64,000 nt of DNA from CAYWJT01 sp964458655 (GTDB taxonomy: Bacteria; Acidobacteriota; Aminicenantia; Aminicenantales; Saccharicenantaceae). Under the pieces are notes generated by a model. It was not told the origin of the DNA. It did no database searches and was given only the letters and a program-made list of their open reading frames with translations. The stretch spans positions 1 to 64,000 of the forward strand of contig CAYWJT010000003.1 of assembly GCA_964458655.1 (NCBI GenBank). The letters are read 5' to 3'. Of this stretch, positions 34,903 to 43,698 are shown in pieces. The stretch's first letter is position 1, and the number at the start of each line of letters is the position of its first letter. Both the position numbers and the translations under genes were made by a program.

Positions 34903-36495
34903 ATGAAAAAAGAAGTCCTCCTCGGTGACGAAGCCGTCGCCCTGGGCGCGGTCCACGCCGGGCTGTCGGCGGCCTATTCCTACCCGGGCACGCCGGCATC
35001 CGAGATAATGGAGTACCTGCTCAGAGGGGTCGGAGCCGGAGGCGCTTACAAAGCCGTCTGGTCCGTCAACGAGAAGACGGCCTACGAGGAAGCTCTCGGC
35101 GTTTCATTCTCAGGCAAAAGGGCCCTGGTCTCCTTCAAGCATGTGGGCCTGAACGTGGCCGCCGACCCCTTCATCAACTCGGCCGTGACCGGAGCCAACG
35201 GGGGGTTGGTCGTGGTCAGCGCCGACGACCCCGGCATGCACAGCTCCCAGAACGAGCAGGACAGCCGCTTCTACGCCGATTTCGCCCGCGTCCTCTGCTT
35301 CGAGCCGGCCGACCAGCAGGAGGCCTACGACATGGCCCGAGAGGCCTTTGATGTTTCCGAGAGCTTCGGGCTGCCCGTGATGATCAGGCTCGTCACCAGA
35401 CTGGCCCACAGCCGGGCCTTGGTGGAAACCGGCGAACCGCGCGGCCAGAACAACCTCCAGCCCGGGGACTGGAAGGACTGGACGCTTCTGCCTGTAAATG
35501 CCAGGCGCCGCTTCGACCTGCTCATCAAAAGGCAGGCCGACCTGCGAGCCTACTCCGAAGGCTCGCGCTTCAACCGGCTCTCGCCGGAGGGCCGCGGCCG
35601 GACCGGTGTCATCGCCGCCGGCATTTCCTACAACTATTTCCGTGAGGCCATCGGCGACAACGAGCCTCCGCCGTTCCTGAAGGCCTCGGTCTTCCCTCTG
35701 CCCGAAAGCCTGATCCTGAAGCTGGCGGAGAAAGTGGACTCGCTTCTCGTCCTTGAGGACGGGTATCCGCTCATCGAAAGCAGGCTGAGGGGCGTCGCGG
35801 GCATTCCCGGCAAGGCTGTCCGCGGCCGCCTCGACGGCAGCCTGCCCGCGTCGGGAGAGCTTTCCCCGGAGGTTGTGCGCCGGGCGCTCGGACTCCCCGG
35901 CCTTGAGTCCAAGAGAAAAGCGGAGATAACACTGGCCGGACGGCCGCCGCAGCTCTGCGCCGGCTGTCCCCATACCGACACCGTGAAGGCCCTCAAGGAG
36001 GCCCTCAAGGACCTGCCCGGAGGCAACGTCTTCAGCGACATCGGATGCTACACGCTTTCCGCGCTGCCGCCCCTGAGCGCCATCCAGTCCTGCGTCTGCA
36101 TGGGAGCCAGCATCGGCATGGCCCGCGGCGCCGCCGACGCCGGCATCCACCCGGCCGTGGCTGTCATAGGGGAATCCACCTTCGCCCATTCCGGCATCAC
36201 CCCGCTTCTCAGCGCCGCGGCGGCCGACGCGCCCATAACCGTCATCATCCTCGACAACGGCACGGTCGCCATGACCGGCGGCCAGACGAGCTACGGGACG
36301 GGCCAGCGCCTGCTCGAGATTGTCAAGGGGGTGGGCGTGCCCGCGGAGCACGTCAGGGTCATCCAGCCCCTGCCCAAGAACCATGAGGCGAACGCCCGGA
36401 CGATACGAGCCGAGCTCGAACACCGCGGCACATCAGTGATCGTCGCCGCTCGGGAATGCGTCCAGTATCCCCAGAAAAAAGGAGCCGGGAAATGA
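34903..36495 (+). CDS. iorA: Indolepyruvate:ferredoxin oxidoreductase alpha subunit without ferredoxin domain
   Basis: 530 residues. Oxidatively decarboxylates aryl 2-oxoacids such as indolepyruvate to aryl-acetyl-CoA with reduction of ferredoxin. The pyrimidine-binding domain comes first (LLGDEAVALGAVHAGL, YSYPGTPASEI), the thiamine-diphosphate domain last (CAGCPH with Cys352/Cys355; later GDN-like ILDNGTVAMTGGQ). Usual IorA continues for about 80-100 residues with two [4Fe-4S] ferredoxin motifs; this one ends at ECVQYPQKKGAGK just where they should begin. Electron transfer would then need a separate protein. ATGA overlap with iorB. Confidence 0.88.
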   Translation: MKKEVLLGDEAVALGAVHAGLSAAYSYPGTPASEIMEYLLRGVGAGGAYKAVWSVNEKTAYEEALGVSFSGKRALVSFKHVGLNVAADPFINSAVTGANGGLVVVSADDPGMHSSQNEQDSRFYADFARVLCFEPADQQEAYDMAREAFDVSESFGLPVMIRLVTRLAHSRALVETGEPRGQNNLQPGDWKDWTLLPVNARRRFDLLIKRQADLRAYSEGSRFNRLSPEGRGRTGVIAAGISYNYFREAIGDNEPPPFLKASVFPLPESLILKLAEKVDSLLVLEDGYPLIESRLRGVAGIPGKAVRGRLDGSLPASGELSPEVVRRALGLPGLESKRKAEITLAGRPPQLCAGCPHTDTVKALKEALKDLPGGNVFSDIGCYTLSALPPLSAIQSCVCMGASIGMARGAADAGIHPAVAVIGESTFAHSGITPLLSAAAADAPITVIILDNGTVAMTGGQTSYGTGQRLLEIVKGVGVPAEHVRVIQPLPKNHEANARTIRAELEHRGTSVIVAARECVQYPQKKGAGK

Positions 36496-37064
36496 AACAG
36501 GACATCATCCTTGCCGGCGTCGGCGGCCAGGGCATCATTTCCATCGCCTACGTCATAGACCACGCCGCCATGAAGGACGGCCTGGATTTCAAGCAGTCGG
36601 AAGTCCACGGCATGGCCCAGCGGGGCGGCGCGGTCCAGTCCCACCTCAGGCTGTCGAGCGGCCGTATCTGGAGCGACCTCATCCCCAAGGGCGGCGCCGA
36701 CATCGTGCTCAGCGTCGAGCCGCTCGAGGCCCTGCGCTACCTCGATTACCTCAAGCCCGAAGGCGTCGTGGTCGCGAGCTCGGTGCCCTACAGGAACATA
36801 CCCGATTACCCGGACCTGGACTCGGTCCTCGAAGCCATCCGCCGAACGGGCCGGCACGTGATCGTGGACTCGGAAAAGCTCGCCCGGGAGGCGGGCAACG
36901 TCAAGGCCCAGAACATGGTCATGCTCGGCGCGGCCGCGCGCTTCCTCGTTCTCAAGGAGGAGAGCCTGCGGGCCTCGATTGAGATGCTCTTCCGAGCCAA
37001 GGGTCCGGTCGTCCTCCAGGCAAACCTGAAAGCCTTCGAGCTCGGCCAGGGGGGGGCCGCATGA
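36492..37064 (+). CDS. iorB: Indolepyruvate:ferredoxin oxidoreductase beta subunit
   Basis: 190 residues. Gamma-type POR domain: DIILAGVGGQGIISI at the start, the SEVHGMAQRGGAVQSHLR block, then a helical end. Starts within the iorA stop codon and its own stop overlaps the acyl-CoA synthetase start (ATGA on both sides), so the three genes are translated as a unit. Length matches typical IorB (about 190-200). Confidence 0.93.
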   Translation: MKQDIILAGVGGQGIISIAYVIDHAAMKDGLDFKQSEVHGMAQRGGAVQSHLRLSSGRIWSDLIPKGGADIVLSVEPLEALRYLDYLKPEGVVVASSVPYRNIPDYPDLDSVLEAIRRTGRHVIVDSEKLAREAGNVKAQNMVMLGAAARFLVLKEESLRASIEMLFRAKGPVVLQANLKAFELGQGGAA

Positions 37065-39424
37065 GCGTCAGAATCGCGGTTATCGACAGGCTTTTCCTTA
37101 GGGCCGAGCAAGAGGGCCGGAACTTCCTGCTCGAGCCCGAGGTCTACCAGGTCCTGGAAGCCTCAGGCATCGCTTGTCCGAAACGTTTCTTCCTGCCCGT
37201 GGCAGGCCGGGCCGGCCGCAAGGAGCTCGCCGCCCTTGGTTCGCGGGAGGTGGTGATCAAGGTCGTCTCGCCGCTCGTCATCCATAAGTCCGATGTGGGC
37301 GGCGTTAAGGTCGTCAGGGCCGAGACTGCGGCCGTCAACCGGGCGGCCGCGGCCATGTTCAAGGAGGTGCCGCGGCGTTACGCCGCCTGGCTACGCGGCC
37401 GGAACGAGGTTGGGACGGGAGGCAAGGCCGCCGCTGTCCCTTCCGCGGCCAAAGTCCGCGGCTCGATCAGGGGCTTCCTCGTCGTCGAGAAAGTGACTTT
37501 CGAGGACATCGGTTTCGGCTCCGAGGTCCTGATGGGCATCCGCAATTCCCGCGACTTCGGCCCGGTGCTGACGGTCGGCGGCGGCGGCCTCGACGTCGAG
37601 TACATGAGCGAGCGCCTGAGGGAAGGCCGGGCGACGGCCGCGGCCTCCGCCCACCTGCTCGACGAGCGCGGCGCGGCCGAGATGCTCCGACCGCTGGCCT
37701 TTTATGGCAAGCTGGCCATGCCGTTCCGCGGCCGTCCGGCGCTCGTCAAGCCGGCCGTGCTGGAAAGGGCTCTCCTCAAGTTCAGGGACCTGGCCGCGGC
37801 GTTCTCTCCGTTCAACGACGCCTCGCCCTTCGTCATCGAGGAAGCCGAGGTCAACCCGTTCGTGGCCGCCGGGGGCAGGCTCGTCCCGCTCGACGGCGTG
37901 ACCAGATTCTCGCGCGAGAAGAGGCGGCCGGCGGCCCGCCCGCAGGAGGCCATCGACAGGCTCCTCAAGCCGGCGACCATCGGCATCATCGGCGTTTCCG
38001 AGAAGATGAACATCGGCCGCATCATCCTGCGCAACATCATCGGCTCCGGCTTCCCGAAAGAGAGCGTTTTCGTCGTCAAGCCCGGGCTCCCCGAGATCGA
38101 CGGCTGCAGATGTTTCCCCTCGGTCAGGGACCTGCCGGAGGCGGTCGACATGTTCGTTCTGACCCTGGCCGCGGACCAGTGCCACGCGGTTATGAAAGAA
38201 TTGACCGAGCACGAGAAGGCCCGTTCGGTCATCATCATCGCCGGCGGCATGGGCGAGAAGTCGGGCGGCGCTTCGATCGAGGACGCGATCCGGGAACTGC
38301 TGGAGACGGGCCGCCGCGAGGGCCGCGTCACGCCGGTCGTCAACGGCGGCAACTGCCTGGGCATCATCTCCCGGCCGGGTCGCTACGACACCACCTTCAT
38401 CCCTGAGGCCAAGTTGCCCAAGGCCCGCTCGAAGCGCCGGAGCCTGGCTTTCGTCAGCCAGAGCGGCGCCTTCATGATCTGCCGGCTGAACAAGCTGCCC
38501 TGCGTCGAACCGCTCTACGCGATTTCCATGGGCAACCAGTTGGACCTGACCGCGGCCGATTACATGAAATATCTTGAGAAAGAGGGGGAAGCCAAGGTCG
38601 TGGCCGTTTACCTCGAAGGCTTCAAGCCCGGCGACGGGCTGGGCTTCGCGGAAGCGGCCGCGGCCGTCGCTCGCCAGGCGGGCCGGGAGGTGCTGGTCTA
38701 CAAGTCGGGACGAAGCCCCGAAGGCCGGGCCGCCACCTCGAGCCACACGGCCGCCGTTGCCGGCGATTACAGCGTCTTCCGTGACGTCCTGAGCGCGGCC
38801 GGCGCCCTCGTGGCCCCCGACCTGCTCGAGTTCGAAAGCTTCATGAAGGGATTGGTCCTGCTCGAAGGCCGCAGGGTGAGCGGCCGCCGAGTGGGCCTGA
38901 TGAGCAACGCCGGCTTCGAGTGCGTGGTTCTGGCCGACAGCCTCAAGCGCGGCGAAGGGCTGGAGCCGGCCGGCTTTTCGCCGGAGACGGAGGCCCGCCT
39001 GACGGCGGCGCTCAAGCCCCTCGGCATCGACAGGCTCCAGGACATCCACAACCCGCTCGATGTGACACCCGTCGCCGACGACGCCGTCTTCGCGGAATGC
39101 GCCCGGGCCGTCGTGGAGGACCCCGCCGTGGACTGCGCCGTGATCGCCGACGTTCCCATGACGCCGGCCCAGCAGACGCTCGCGACGGCCGCGGGCCACG
39201 CCGAAGACCTCAGGCGGCCGGGGAGCGTCGCCAACCGGCTGGTCGAGGTCTTCCGGTCCACCGACAAGCCGGTTGTTGTGAATATCGACGCCGGAAGGCT
39301 TTACGACCCGCTGGCCGATTTCCTGGAAGAGCAGGGCGTGCCGGTGTTCAGACACGCCGACCTGGCCATGAGGTTCCTCGAAGCTTTCGTCAACCTGCGG
39401 CTGAGACCGAAAAGCGGGCGGTGA
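37061..39424 (+). CDS. ADP-forming acyl-CoA synthetase, fused beta-alpha order
   Basis: 787 residues. Converts an acyl-CoA, ADP and phosphate to acid, CoA and ATP. Domain order is ATP-grasp (about 15-290, with VVIKVVSPLVIHKSDVGGV) first, then the CoA-binding Rossmann (IGIIGVSEKMNIGR near 308) and ligase-CoA domains, with His562 in SSHTAAVAG the expected phosphohistidine. This beta-then-alpha order is the reverse of the commoner alpha-beta fusion. Directly behind iorAB, so it should capture the energy of indoleacetyl- or phenylacetyl-CoA, as in Thermococcales aromatic amino-acid fermentation. Confidence 0.9.
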   Translation: MSVRIAVIDRLFLRAEQEGRNFLLEPEVYQVLEASGIACPKRFFLPVAGRAGRKELAALGSREVVIKVVSPLVIHKSDVGGVKVVRAETAAVNRAAAAMFKEVPRRYAAWLRGRNEVGTGGKAAAVPSAAKVRGSIRGFLVVEKVTFEDIGFGSEVLMGIRNSRDFGPVLTVGGGGLDVEYMSERLREGRATAAASAHLLDERGAAEMLRPLAFYGKLAMPFRGRPALVKPAVLERALLKFRDLAAAFSPFNDASPFVIEEAEVNPFVAAGGRLVPLDGVTRFSREKRRPAARPQEAIDRLLKPATIGIIGVSEKMNIGRIILRNIIGSGFPKESVFVVKPGLPEIDGCRCFPSVRDLPEAVDMFVLTLAADQCHAVMKELTEHEKARSVIIIAGGMGEKSGGASIEDAIRELLETGRREGRVTPVVNGGNCLGIISRPGRYDTTFIPEAKLPKARSKRRSLAFVSQSGAFMICRLNKLPCVEPLYAISMGNQLDLTAADYMKYLEKEGEAKVVAVYLEGFKPGDGLGFAEAAAAVARQAGREVLVYKSGRSPEGRAATSSHTAAVAGDYSVFRDVLSAAGALVAPDLLEFESFMKGLVLLEGRRVSGRRVGLMSNAGFECVVLADSLKRGEGLEPAGFSPETEARLTAALKPLGIDRLQDIHNPLDVTPVADDAVFAECARAVVEDPAVDCAVIADVPMTPAQQTLATAAGHAEDLRRPGSVANRLVEVFRSTDKPVVVNIDAGRLYDPLADFLEEQGVPVFRHADLAMRFLEAFVNLRLRPKSGR

Positions 39425-39523
39425 TGCGCGCGGCCGGGAAGCCGCGCTTAAAAGGCTTTGACCGAGAGCGGCTCTTTATGGTGCGCCCTTGATCCCGCCG
39501 AGCGCCTGCCGCGAGCCGAACCA

Positions 39524-40861
39524 TCAGTTGCGCGGACGCTGCTGGAACTTGTGCGGCCAGTGCGAGGGGTTGTTGGACGGCGGTGGAGCCGTGTGGCAGA
39601 CGTAGCAGGCGGTCTTTTCGCCCGAGCCGTGAGCCGTCGTGAACTTGTTGAGTCCGCCGCCCTTGGAACTCACGTGGCAGACCCGGCAGCTGCCGATGAC
39701 CACCGCCTTGTTCTGGTACTGCTGGGCCTGGTAATGGTCGGCCGACTGCGAGGTCGGGACGGTGGCGTGCGGCGTGCCGTGGCAGGCGCCGCAGTTCAGG
39801 CCGCCGTGGCTCGCGCCGGTGGCGTAGAGCCCGAACGACGTGCTGACGCCGTCGACGAAGGTGTGGCAGTCGACGCACTTCGGCTCGTTCACCCGGGGCA
39901 CCCTGGCGCCCGAGGTGACCGTCGAGGCCAGCGTGTCCATCGTCCCGTGGCAGGTCCTGCAGTTGCCGTCGGAGGCAGTGTGGTCCGTGCTCCGGTTGAA
40001 GGTCGTGTTGGCGCCCGGATGGCAGTCGGTGCAGGCCGCGCTCGAGGAGTTGGAGTTGCGGCTATGGTAGCCGTGGACGGCCTCGGCAAGATAGTAACCG
40101 GAAGAGCCCGGCCCGGTCTGGCCGAGGGCGGGGTCGCCGTGGCACTGGGCGCAGAGGACGGGCGGGTTCGCGGCGAGCTCCGTACTCTCGAAATAGTCGT
40201 GCTCCTCCAGGACCGACTTGACATCTCCCTGGCCGTGGCACTTGGCGCAGTTCATCTCGTCGGAGACGCCCGCGACCGCCCTGGTCCTGACGAGTTCCGC
40301 GCCGGTCGTTTCGTCGCGGACGACCACTTCGGCCGTCTGGTAGGGGCTCCAGGCGTCGGAGTCGTCGACGGGCGTTAGGGGGATGCCGACAGCCTGGTAA
40401 TAGTTGCCTTTGAGGACCATGAGCCCGCTCAACCCGTTGTGGACGTCCGGGTCCTCGAAATTGAGCCCGGTGTCCGGCGTCAGGTCGACGCCGAACAGCA
40501 GGTTGCAGTTGTCCCAGAACTGGCCGTAGGTCCTCTTGGCGTATGAGGCGGTGTTGTTGACGCAGGAATATTCGACGCGGATGCCGGAAGTGACGACCTG
40601 GGGCGGGTCGCCTCGCCTGATCACCTGGGCCCGGAGGGTGTTGTAAGGCGGCGCGATCACGAAAGAGTCGTAAGTCGCGTTCATCTGGTGCATGCCAAGG
40701 TCGCTCCAGGCGAAGACGACGTATTCCATGGACGAGGCCGGGATGGTCACGGGCGTGACCGGGCCCGTCGTGTCGCTCTTGTTCACGGAGCAGGAGGCTA
40801 GGCAAAGGCCCAGGCCGGCGGCGAGCAGCGCGGCCAAGGCAGCTTGTTTCCGTGGCGTCAT
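39524..40861 (-). CDS. Octaheme c-type cytochrome lipoprotein
   Basis: 445 residues, AAGGAG before the ATG. The leader ends LCLASC, so it should be lipidated. The N-terminal part (about 40-200) contains WSDLGMHQM and IAPPYNTLRAQVIRRG, a region found in front of multiheme cytochromes of metal reducers. Eight CxxCH heme sites follow (CAKCH, CAQCH, CTDCH, CRTCH, CVDCH, CGACH, CRVCH, CYVCH). No membrane helix after the lipobox. Likely carries electrons in the periplasm or at the cell surface. Converges with the acyl-CoA synthetase gene. Confidence 0.9.
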   Translation of the reverse strand: MTPRKQAALAALLAAGLGLCLASCSVNKSDTTGPVTPVTIPASSMEYVVFAWSDLGMHQMNATYDSFVIAPPYNTLRAQVIRRGDPPQVVTSGIRVEYSCVNNTASYAKRTYGQFWDNCNLLFGVDLTPDTGLNFEDPDVHNGLSGLMVLKGNYYQAVGIPLTPVDDSDAWSPYQTAEVVVRDETTGAELVRTRAVAGVSDEMNCAKCHGQGDVKSVLEEHDYFESTELAANPPVLCAQCHGDPALGQTGPGSSGYYLAEAVHGYHSRNSNSSSAACTDCHPGANTTFNRSTDHTASDGNCRTCHGTMDTLASTVTSGARVPRVNEPKCVDCHTFVDGVSTSFGLYATGASHGGLNCGACHGTPHATVPTSQSADHYQAQQYQNKAVVIGSCRVCHVSSKGGGLNKFTTAHGSGEKTACYVCHTAPPPSNNPSHWPHKFQQRPRN

Positions 40862-40912
40862 CCCTGTTCTCCTTGCGTCTTGTCCGGCGACGGCCTCATC
40901 TCCGGCTTTCTA

Positions 40913-40941
40913 TTATTATGCGAGCGGCCTGGCTTTGTCCA
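40913..40941 (-). promoter_or_regulatory. Promoter of the cytochrome gene
   Basis: Minus strand TGGACA (40936-40941), 17-bp spacer, TAATAA (40913-40918); start near 40906, leader about 45 nt. Confidence 0.5.
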
Positions 40942-41082
40942 GCGGTATTTGGCTCTTTGATGAGAACTGACGGCCCCCGCCCGGCGTTGCAGGGCGGCCA
41001 GAAGCCGACTTAAGTTTGGGCAAGTCCAGACGCCGGCGGGCGGTTCCTGCCCGAGGCTCTATGACGGAAAGTGTGGACACGA

Positions 41083-41112
41083 TTGACATATTCCCCAAGG
41101 GCAGCCTATACT
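41083..41112 (+). promoter_or_regulatory. Promoter of the small membrane-protein gene
   Basis: TTGACA (41083-41088), 18-bp spacer, TATACT (41107-41112). Start near 41119, leaving a leader of about 105 nt that contains the two mini-ORFs. Confidence 0.6.
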
Positions 41113-41140
41113 TCGCCGATGATCTCGCCGGGGTAAACAG

Positions 41141-41170
41141 ATGAAAAAGACAGCCCTGGTATCAGGCTGA
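41141..41170 (+). CDS. Mini-ORF, possible 9-residue leader peptide
   Basis: ATG to TGA reading MKKTALVSG, with GGGG 9 nt upstream, 22 nt after the predicted transcription start. Too short to judge by composition. Confidence 0.25.
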   Translation: MKKTALVSG

Positions 41171-41171
41171 A

Positions 41172-41228
41172 ATGAAAGCGGCCTGTAATGAACGAGCCAA
41201 GTATCTGAAGGAGAGGATTGAGCCATGA
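41172..41228 (+). CDS. Mini-ORF overlapping the next start (18 residues)
   Basis: Starts 2 nt past the first mini-ORF and its TGA overlaps the ATG at 41225 (ATGA), the pattern of translational coupling. Peptide MKAACNERAKYLKERIEP. It also contains the AAGGAG (about 41208) that may serve the main gene. Confidence 0.25.
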   Translation: MKAACNERAKYLKERIEP

Positions 41229-41629
41229 AAAAACGGGGAATTATCGGCATCATCCTGGGAGCCCTCCTGCTCCTGGTCGGCCTGTTCATCCTGGCCGCCA
41301 GTCGGCAGTTTGGAGGCTTGATCCCAGCGCTGATAGGCGCCGCGCTTGTCTATCTCGGGTTCCGGCCGGGCCGCCACGGCCTGGCCGTTTTCGGGCACGC
41401 CTGCATAATGGTCGGGTGCATGCTGGTCGCCTGGGGCGTTTATTTGCTCCCTTATTCGCCGCCGAAATTCTCCACTGTCTTCGTGCGGCCGCTTTTCTGG
41501 GGCCTGTTCTCGATCTTCGGCGGCATTTGCGCCAATTACCATGCCTTCTGCGGGTGCGTGCGCAGGACCGGGCTTACGGCTCAGGTCGCTGGGCAGGGGG
41601 CGGCAACGAGGCCTGGTGAACCGGCTTAG
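41225..41629 (+). CDS. Small polytopic membrane protein
   Basis: 134 residues, four hydrophobic segments (about 5-25, 30-47, 55-77, 88-108), with a GIIGIILGALLLLVGL helix first and three Cys near the C-terminal end (GICANYHAFCGC). No enzymatic motif and no family recognised. Nearest purine box (AAGGAGAGG) is about 9-16 nt from the ATG. Confidence 0.6.
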   Translation: MKKRGIIGIILGALLLLVGLFILAASRQFGGLIPALIGAALVYLGFRPGRHGLAVFGHACIMVGCMLVAWGVYLLPYSPPKFSTVFVRPLFWGLFSIFGGICANYHAFCGCVRRTGLTAQVAGQGAATRPGEPA

Positions 41630-41741
41630 GACGGCATCCGGAGCGCGCGGCGAAATGGGCCGGTTCGCCCGTGGCCGGGAATGGCGACGAGGATGGGAAG
41701 AGTAGATCAATTCGCCCGGTCTGGTTCGGCGAGCGGCCGCT

Positions 41742-42602
41742 TCAACGCTGAAAGAAGCGGGCCTCGAGGGACCTGAGGAAAGCGGTGGCCTGTTCCACGA
41801 AGGCCCGTCCGTCCGGACAGACGTCCTGGAAGATGCCCCGCTCGTACCCGAAATCCCCCAGGCCTGTGTTGTAGGTCTCGAGCCCGATCAGGCCGTCGTA
41901 GCCGACCTCTGCCAGCGCCCTGAACATGGTTTCCCAGGGAACGAGCCCGTCGCCGGGCAGGCCGCGGTCATTCTCGCAGGCGTGGATGAGGAATAGGCGG
42001 GGGGCGAGCGTCCGGACGGCCTCGGCGTAATCGCGAACCTCGGTCACGGCGTGATAGGTGTCGAACGTGGCCCTGACGTTCGGGTGGTCGGCAAGCGCGA
42101 TGAGGCGCATAAGTTGGGACGGCGTGTTGACCAGGTGGGTGCGGAAGCGGCTCATCGGCTCCAGGACGATCGCGACCCGGCGCTCGGCGGCGTACTCGGC
42201 CAGGGCCCGCAAGCCTTCAGCGGCGCGAGGCAGTTCGTCGGCGGGCGGCCTGCGGCGCTTGACGACGCCCGGATGGCCGTAGAGGCAGCCGGCGTAGGCC
42301 GTGGCGCCCATCTCGGCCGCGAGGTCGACCTGTCTCTTATGCCAGTCCAGGCCGCGCCGGCGGTCGGCGGGGTCGTCGGAGGAAAGGTCGCAGTCGTAGG
42401 GCCACAGCCCGCCGGGGCCGATGAGGATCTCGAGCCCGAGCGCGGCGGCCCGCCGGCCGGCTAGCCGGGGGTCGAAGCGGACGTCGTCGCCGACCGAGAG
42501 CTCGAACATGTCCAGGCCGAGCTCGCGGGCCAGGTCGAGATAGTGAAGGTCGGCGTCGGACCAGCTCCTGGTGAAGAGGTAACAGTGAGCCCCGTATCTC
42601 AC
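41742..42602 (-). CDS. Sugar phosphate isomerase/epimerase (AP endonuclease 2-like TIM barrel)
   Basis: 286 residues from GTG 42602 (VRYGAHCYLFTRSW); an upstream in-frame ATG would run into the divergent gene and adds only Ala/Ser filler. The TIM barrel has the xylose-isomerase-like motifs: LGLDMFELSVGDD, the metal-binding VLEPMSR, FDTYH and LIHACENDRGLPG, and GLETYNTG near the end. Family members epimerise or isomerise ketoses such as tagatose or inositol derivatives. A TATATT lies only 9 nt before the GTG. Confidence 0.8.
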   Translation of the reverse strand: MRYGAHCYLFTRSWSDADLHYLDLARELGLDMFELSVGDDVRFDPRLAGRRAAALGLEILIGPGGLWPYDCDLSSDDPADRRRGLDWHKRQVDLAAEMGATAYAGCLYGHPGVVKRRRPPADELPRAAEGLRALAEYAAERRVAIVLEPMSRFRTHLVNTPSQLMRLIALADHPNVRATFDTYHAVTEVRDYAEAVRTLAPRLFLIHACENDRGLPGDGLVPWETMFRALAEVGYDGLIGLETYNTGLGDFGYERGIFQDVCPDGRAFVEQATAFLRSLEARFFQR

Positions 42603-42659
42603 GGCAGGGTTAATATAGCACAACTCGAAATAGCATTTCCCGTCGCGGCGGGTTGATGG

Positions 42660-42665
42660 TAGAAT
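42660..42665 (+). promoter_or_regulatory. -10-like box adjacent to the DUF6599-like start
   Basis: TAGAAT with 7 nt to the ATG at 42673 and no SD between; no good -35 is seen at 16-18 bp. A leaderless start is possible. Confidence 0.35.
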
Positions 42666-42672
42666 CATCCCG

Positions 42673-43605
42673 ATGAGAAGAGGATTCTTGCTTTTGCTGC
42701 TCGCGCTGGCCGCGGGCGGCGCGTCGGAGGCAGGAGCGGTGCATAAAGGAAATGCGTCCACGGCCCGGGAGGCCGCTCTCATGGCCTCCTTCATCCCTCG
42801 CTCGGCCGGGCCCTGGCAGGCCGAGGCCGACGAGGTCTACGACCCGGAGACCATATTCAGCTATATAGATGGCGCCGGCGAGGTCTACCGGTCCTACAAT
42901 TTCCGGCTGCTGGTGGCCCGCCGCTTCCACAAGGACGGCAAGCCCGACATCGTGGTCGACCTGTTCGACATGGGCGGTCCGTCCGACGCCTTCGGCGTTT
43001 TCACCCACGACCTCGACGGTCAGGAAGCGGGCGTCGGACAGGGCTCGAGGTACAGGGCCGGGCTCCTTTCCTTCTGGAAGGACAGGTACTTCGGCTCGGT
43101 CTACGCCGAGGAGGAAACGGCTGAAACACGGGAGTTGGTCCTGGAGCTCGGACGCAGCATCGCGGCCGCCATCCCCGGGAAGGGCCGGTTGCCGGAGGTG
43201 CTCGCCTTTTTGCCGCGGGCCGGGCTCAGGCCTGATTCGGAGCGCTTCTTCCACAACTATTCCGTCCTGAATTACCATTTCTTCGTCGCCGACCAGGACA
43301 TACTGCGCCTTGAGGGCCGGGCCGACGCGCTGCTTGCGACCTATGACCTGCCCTCGGGGCAAGCCCGGTTGCTCGTGGTGCGCTATCAAACGCCGGAAAC
43401 GGCCGCCGAGGGCTTGGCCGCGTTCGTGTCCGCTTACATGCCGGACGCCGGGAAAAAAGGCATCATCCGGACCGAGGACGGCAAGTGGACGTCATGCCGG
43501 CGCATGGGGAGGACGGTGACGGTCGTCTTCGGCGCGGCGAGCGAACGTGACGCGGCCGTCGGTTTCGAAGAAGTCGAGAAGCTCGTCCGGGAAAGGGAAA
43601 AATAG
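42673..43605 (+). CDS. Secreted DUF6599-like protein
   Basis: 310 residues. Sec signal (to about residue 21). Contains the block YDPETIFSYIDGAGEVYRSYNF and FDMGGPSDAFGVF that I associate with DUF6599, a domain seen in exported proteins of Acidobacteriota and Planctomycetota. No catalytic motif is evident and no membrane helix follows the signal. Followed after 138 bp by a Tat DUF362 protein, a common partner in such genomes. Confidence 0.65.
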   Translation: MRRGFLLLLLALAAGGASEAGAVHKGNASTAREAALMASFIPRSAGPWQAEADEVYDPETIFSYIDGAGEVYRSYNFRLLVARRFHKDGKPDIVVDLFDMGGPSDAFGVFTHDLDGQEAGVGQGSRYRAGLLSFWKDRYFGSVYAEEETAETRELVLELGRSIAAAIPGKGRLPEVLAFLPRAGLRPDSERFFHNYSVLNYHFFVADQDILRLEGRADALLATYDLPSGQARLLVVRYQTPETAAEGLAAFVSAYMPDAGKKGIIRTEDGKWTSCRRMGRTVTVVFGAASERDAAVGFEEVEKLVREREK

Positions 43606-43698
43606 GCCGGCCCGCGGAGTGCGCGTCGGACGCGCTTCCGGCGGACAGGCTTTTCCAGCGTCGGGCCGGGCCGTTAAATCGGGCCGTCCAACGGGCCC

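Larger units (their letters stand above)
40862..41224. other. Divergent control region, 363 bp
   Basis: Holds the minus-strand cytochrome promoter, the plus-strand promoter of the gene at 41225, and two mini-ORFs (listed separately). No larger gene is seen; the middle part (40942-41082) shows nothing. Confidence 0.6.

Noticed and set aside
39428..39447. GCGCGG...CCGCGC hairpin after the acyl-CoA synthetase
   Set aside because: Six-bp stem with an 8-nt loop and TTAAAA rather than a T-run; too weak to annotate.
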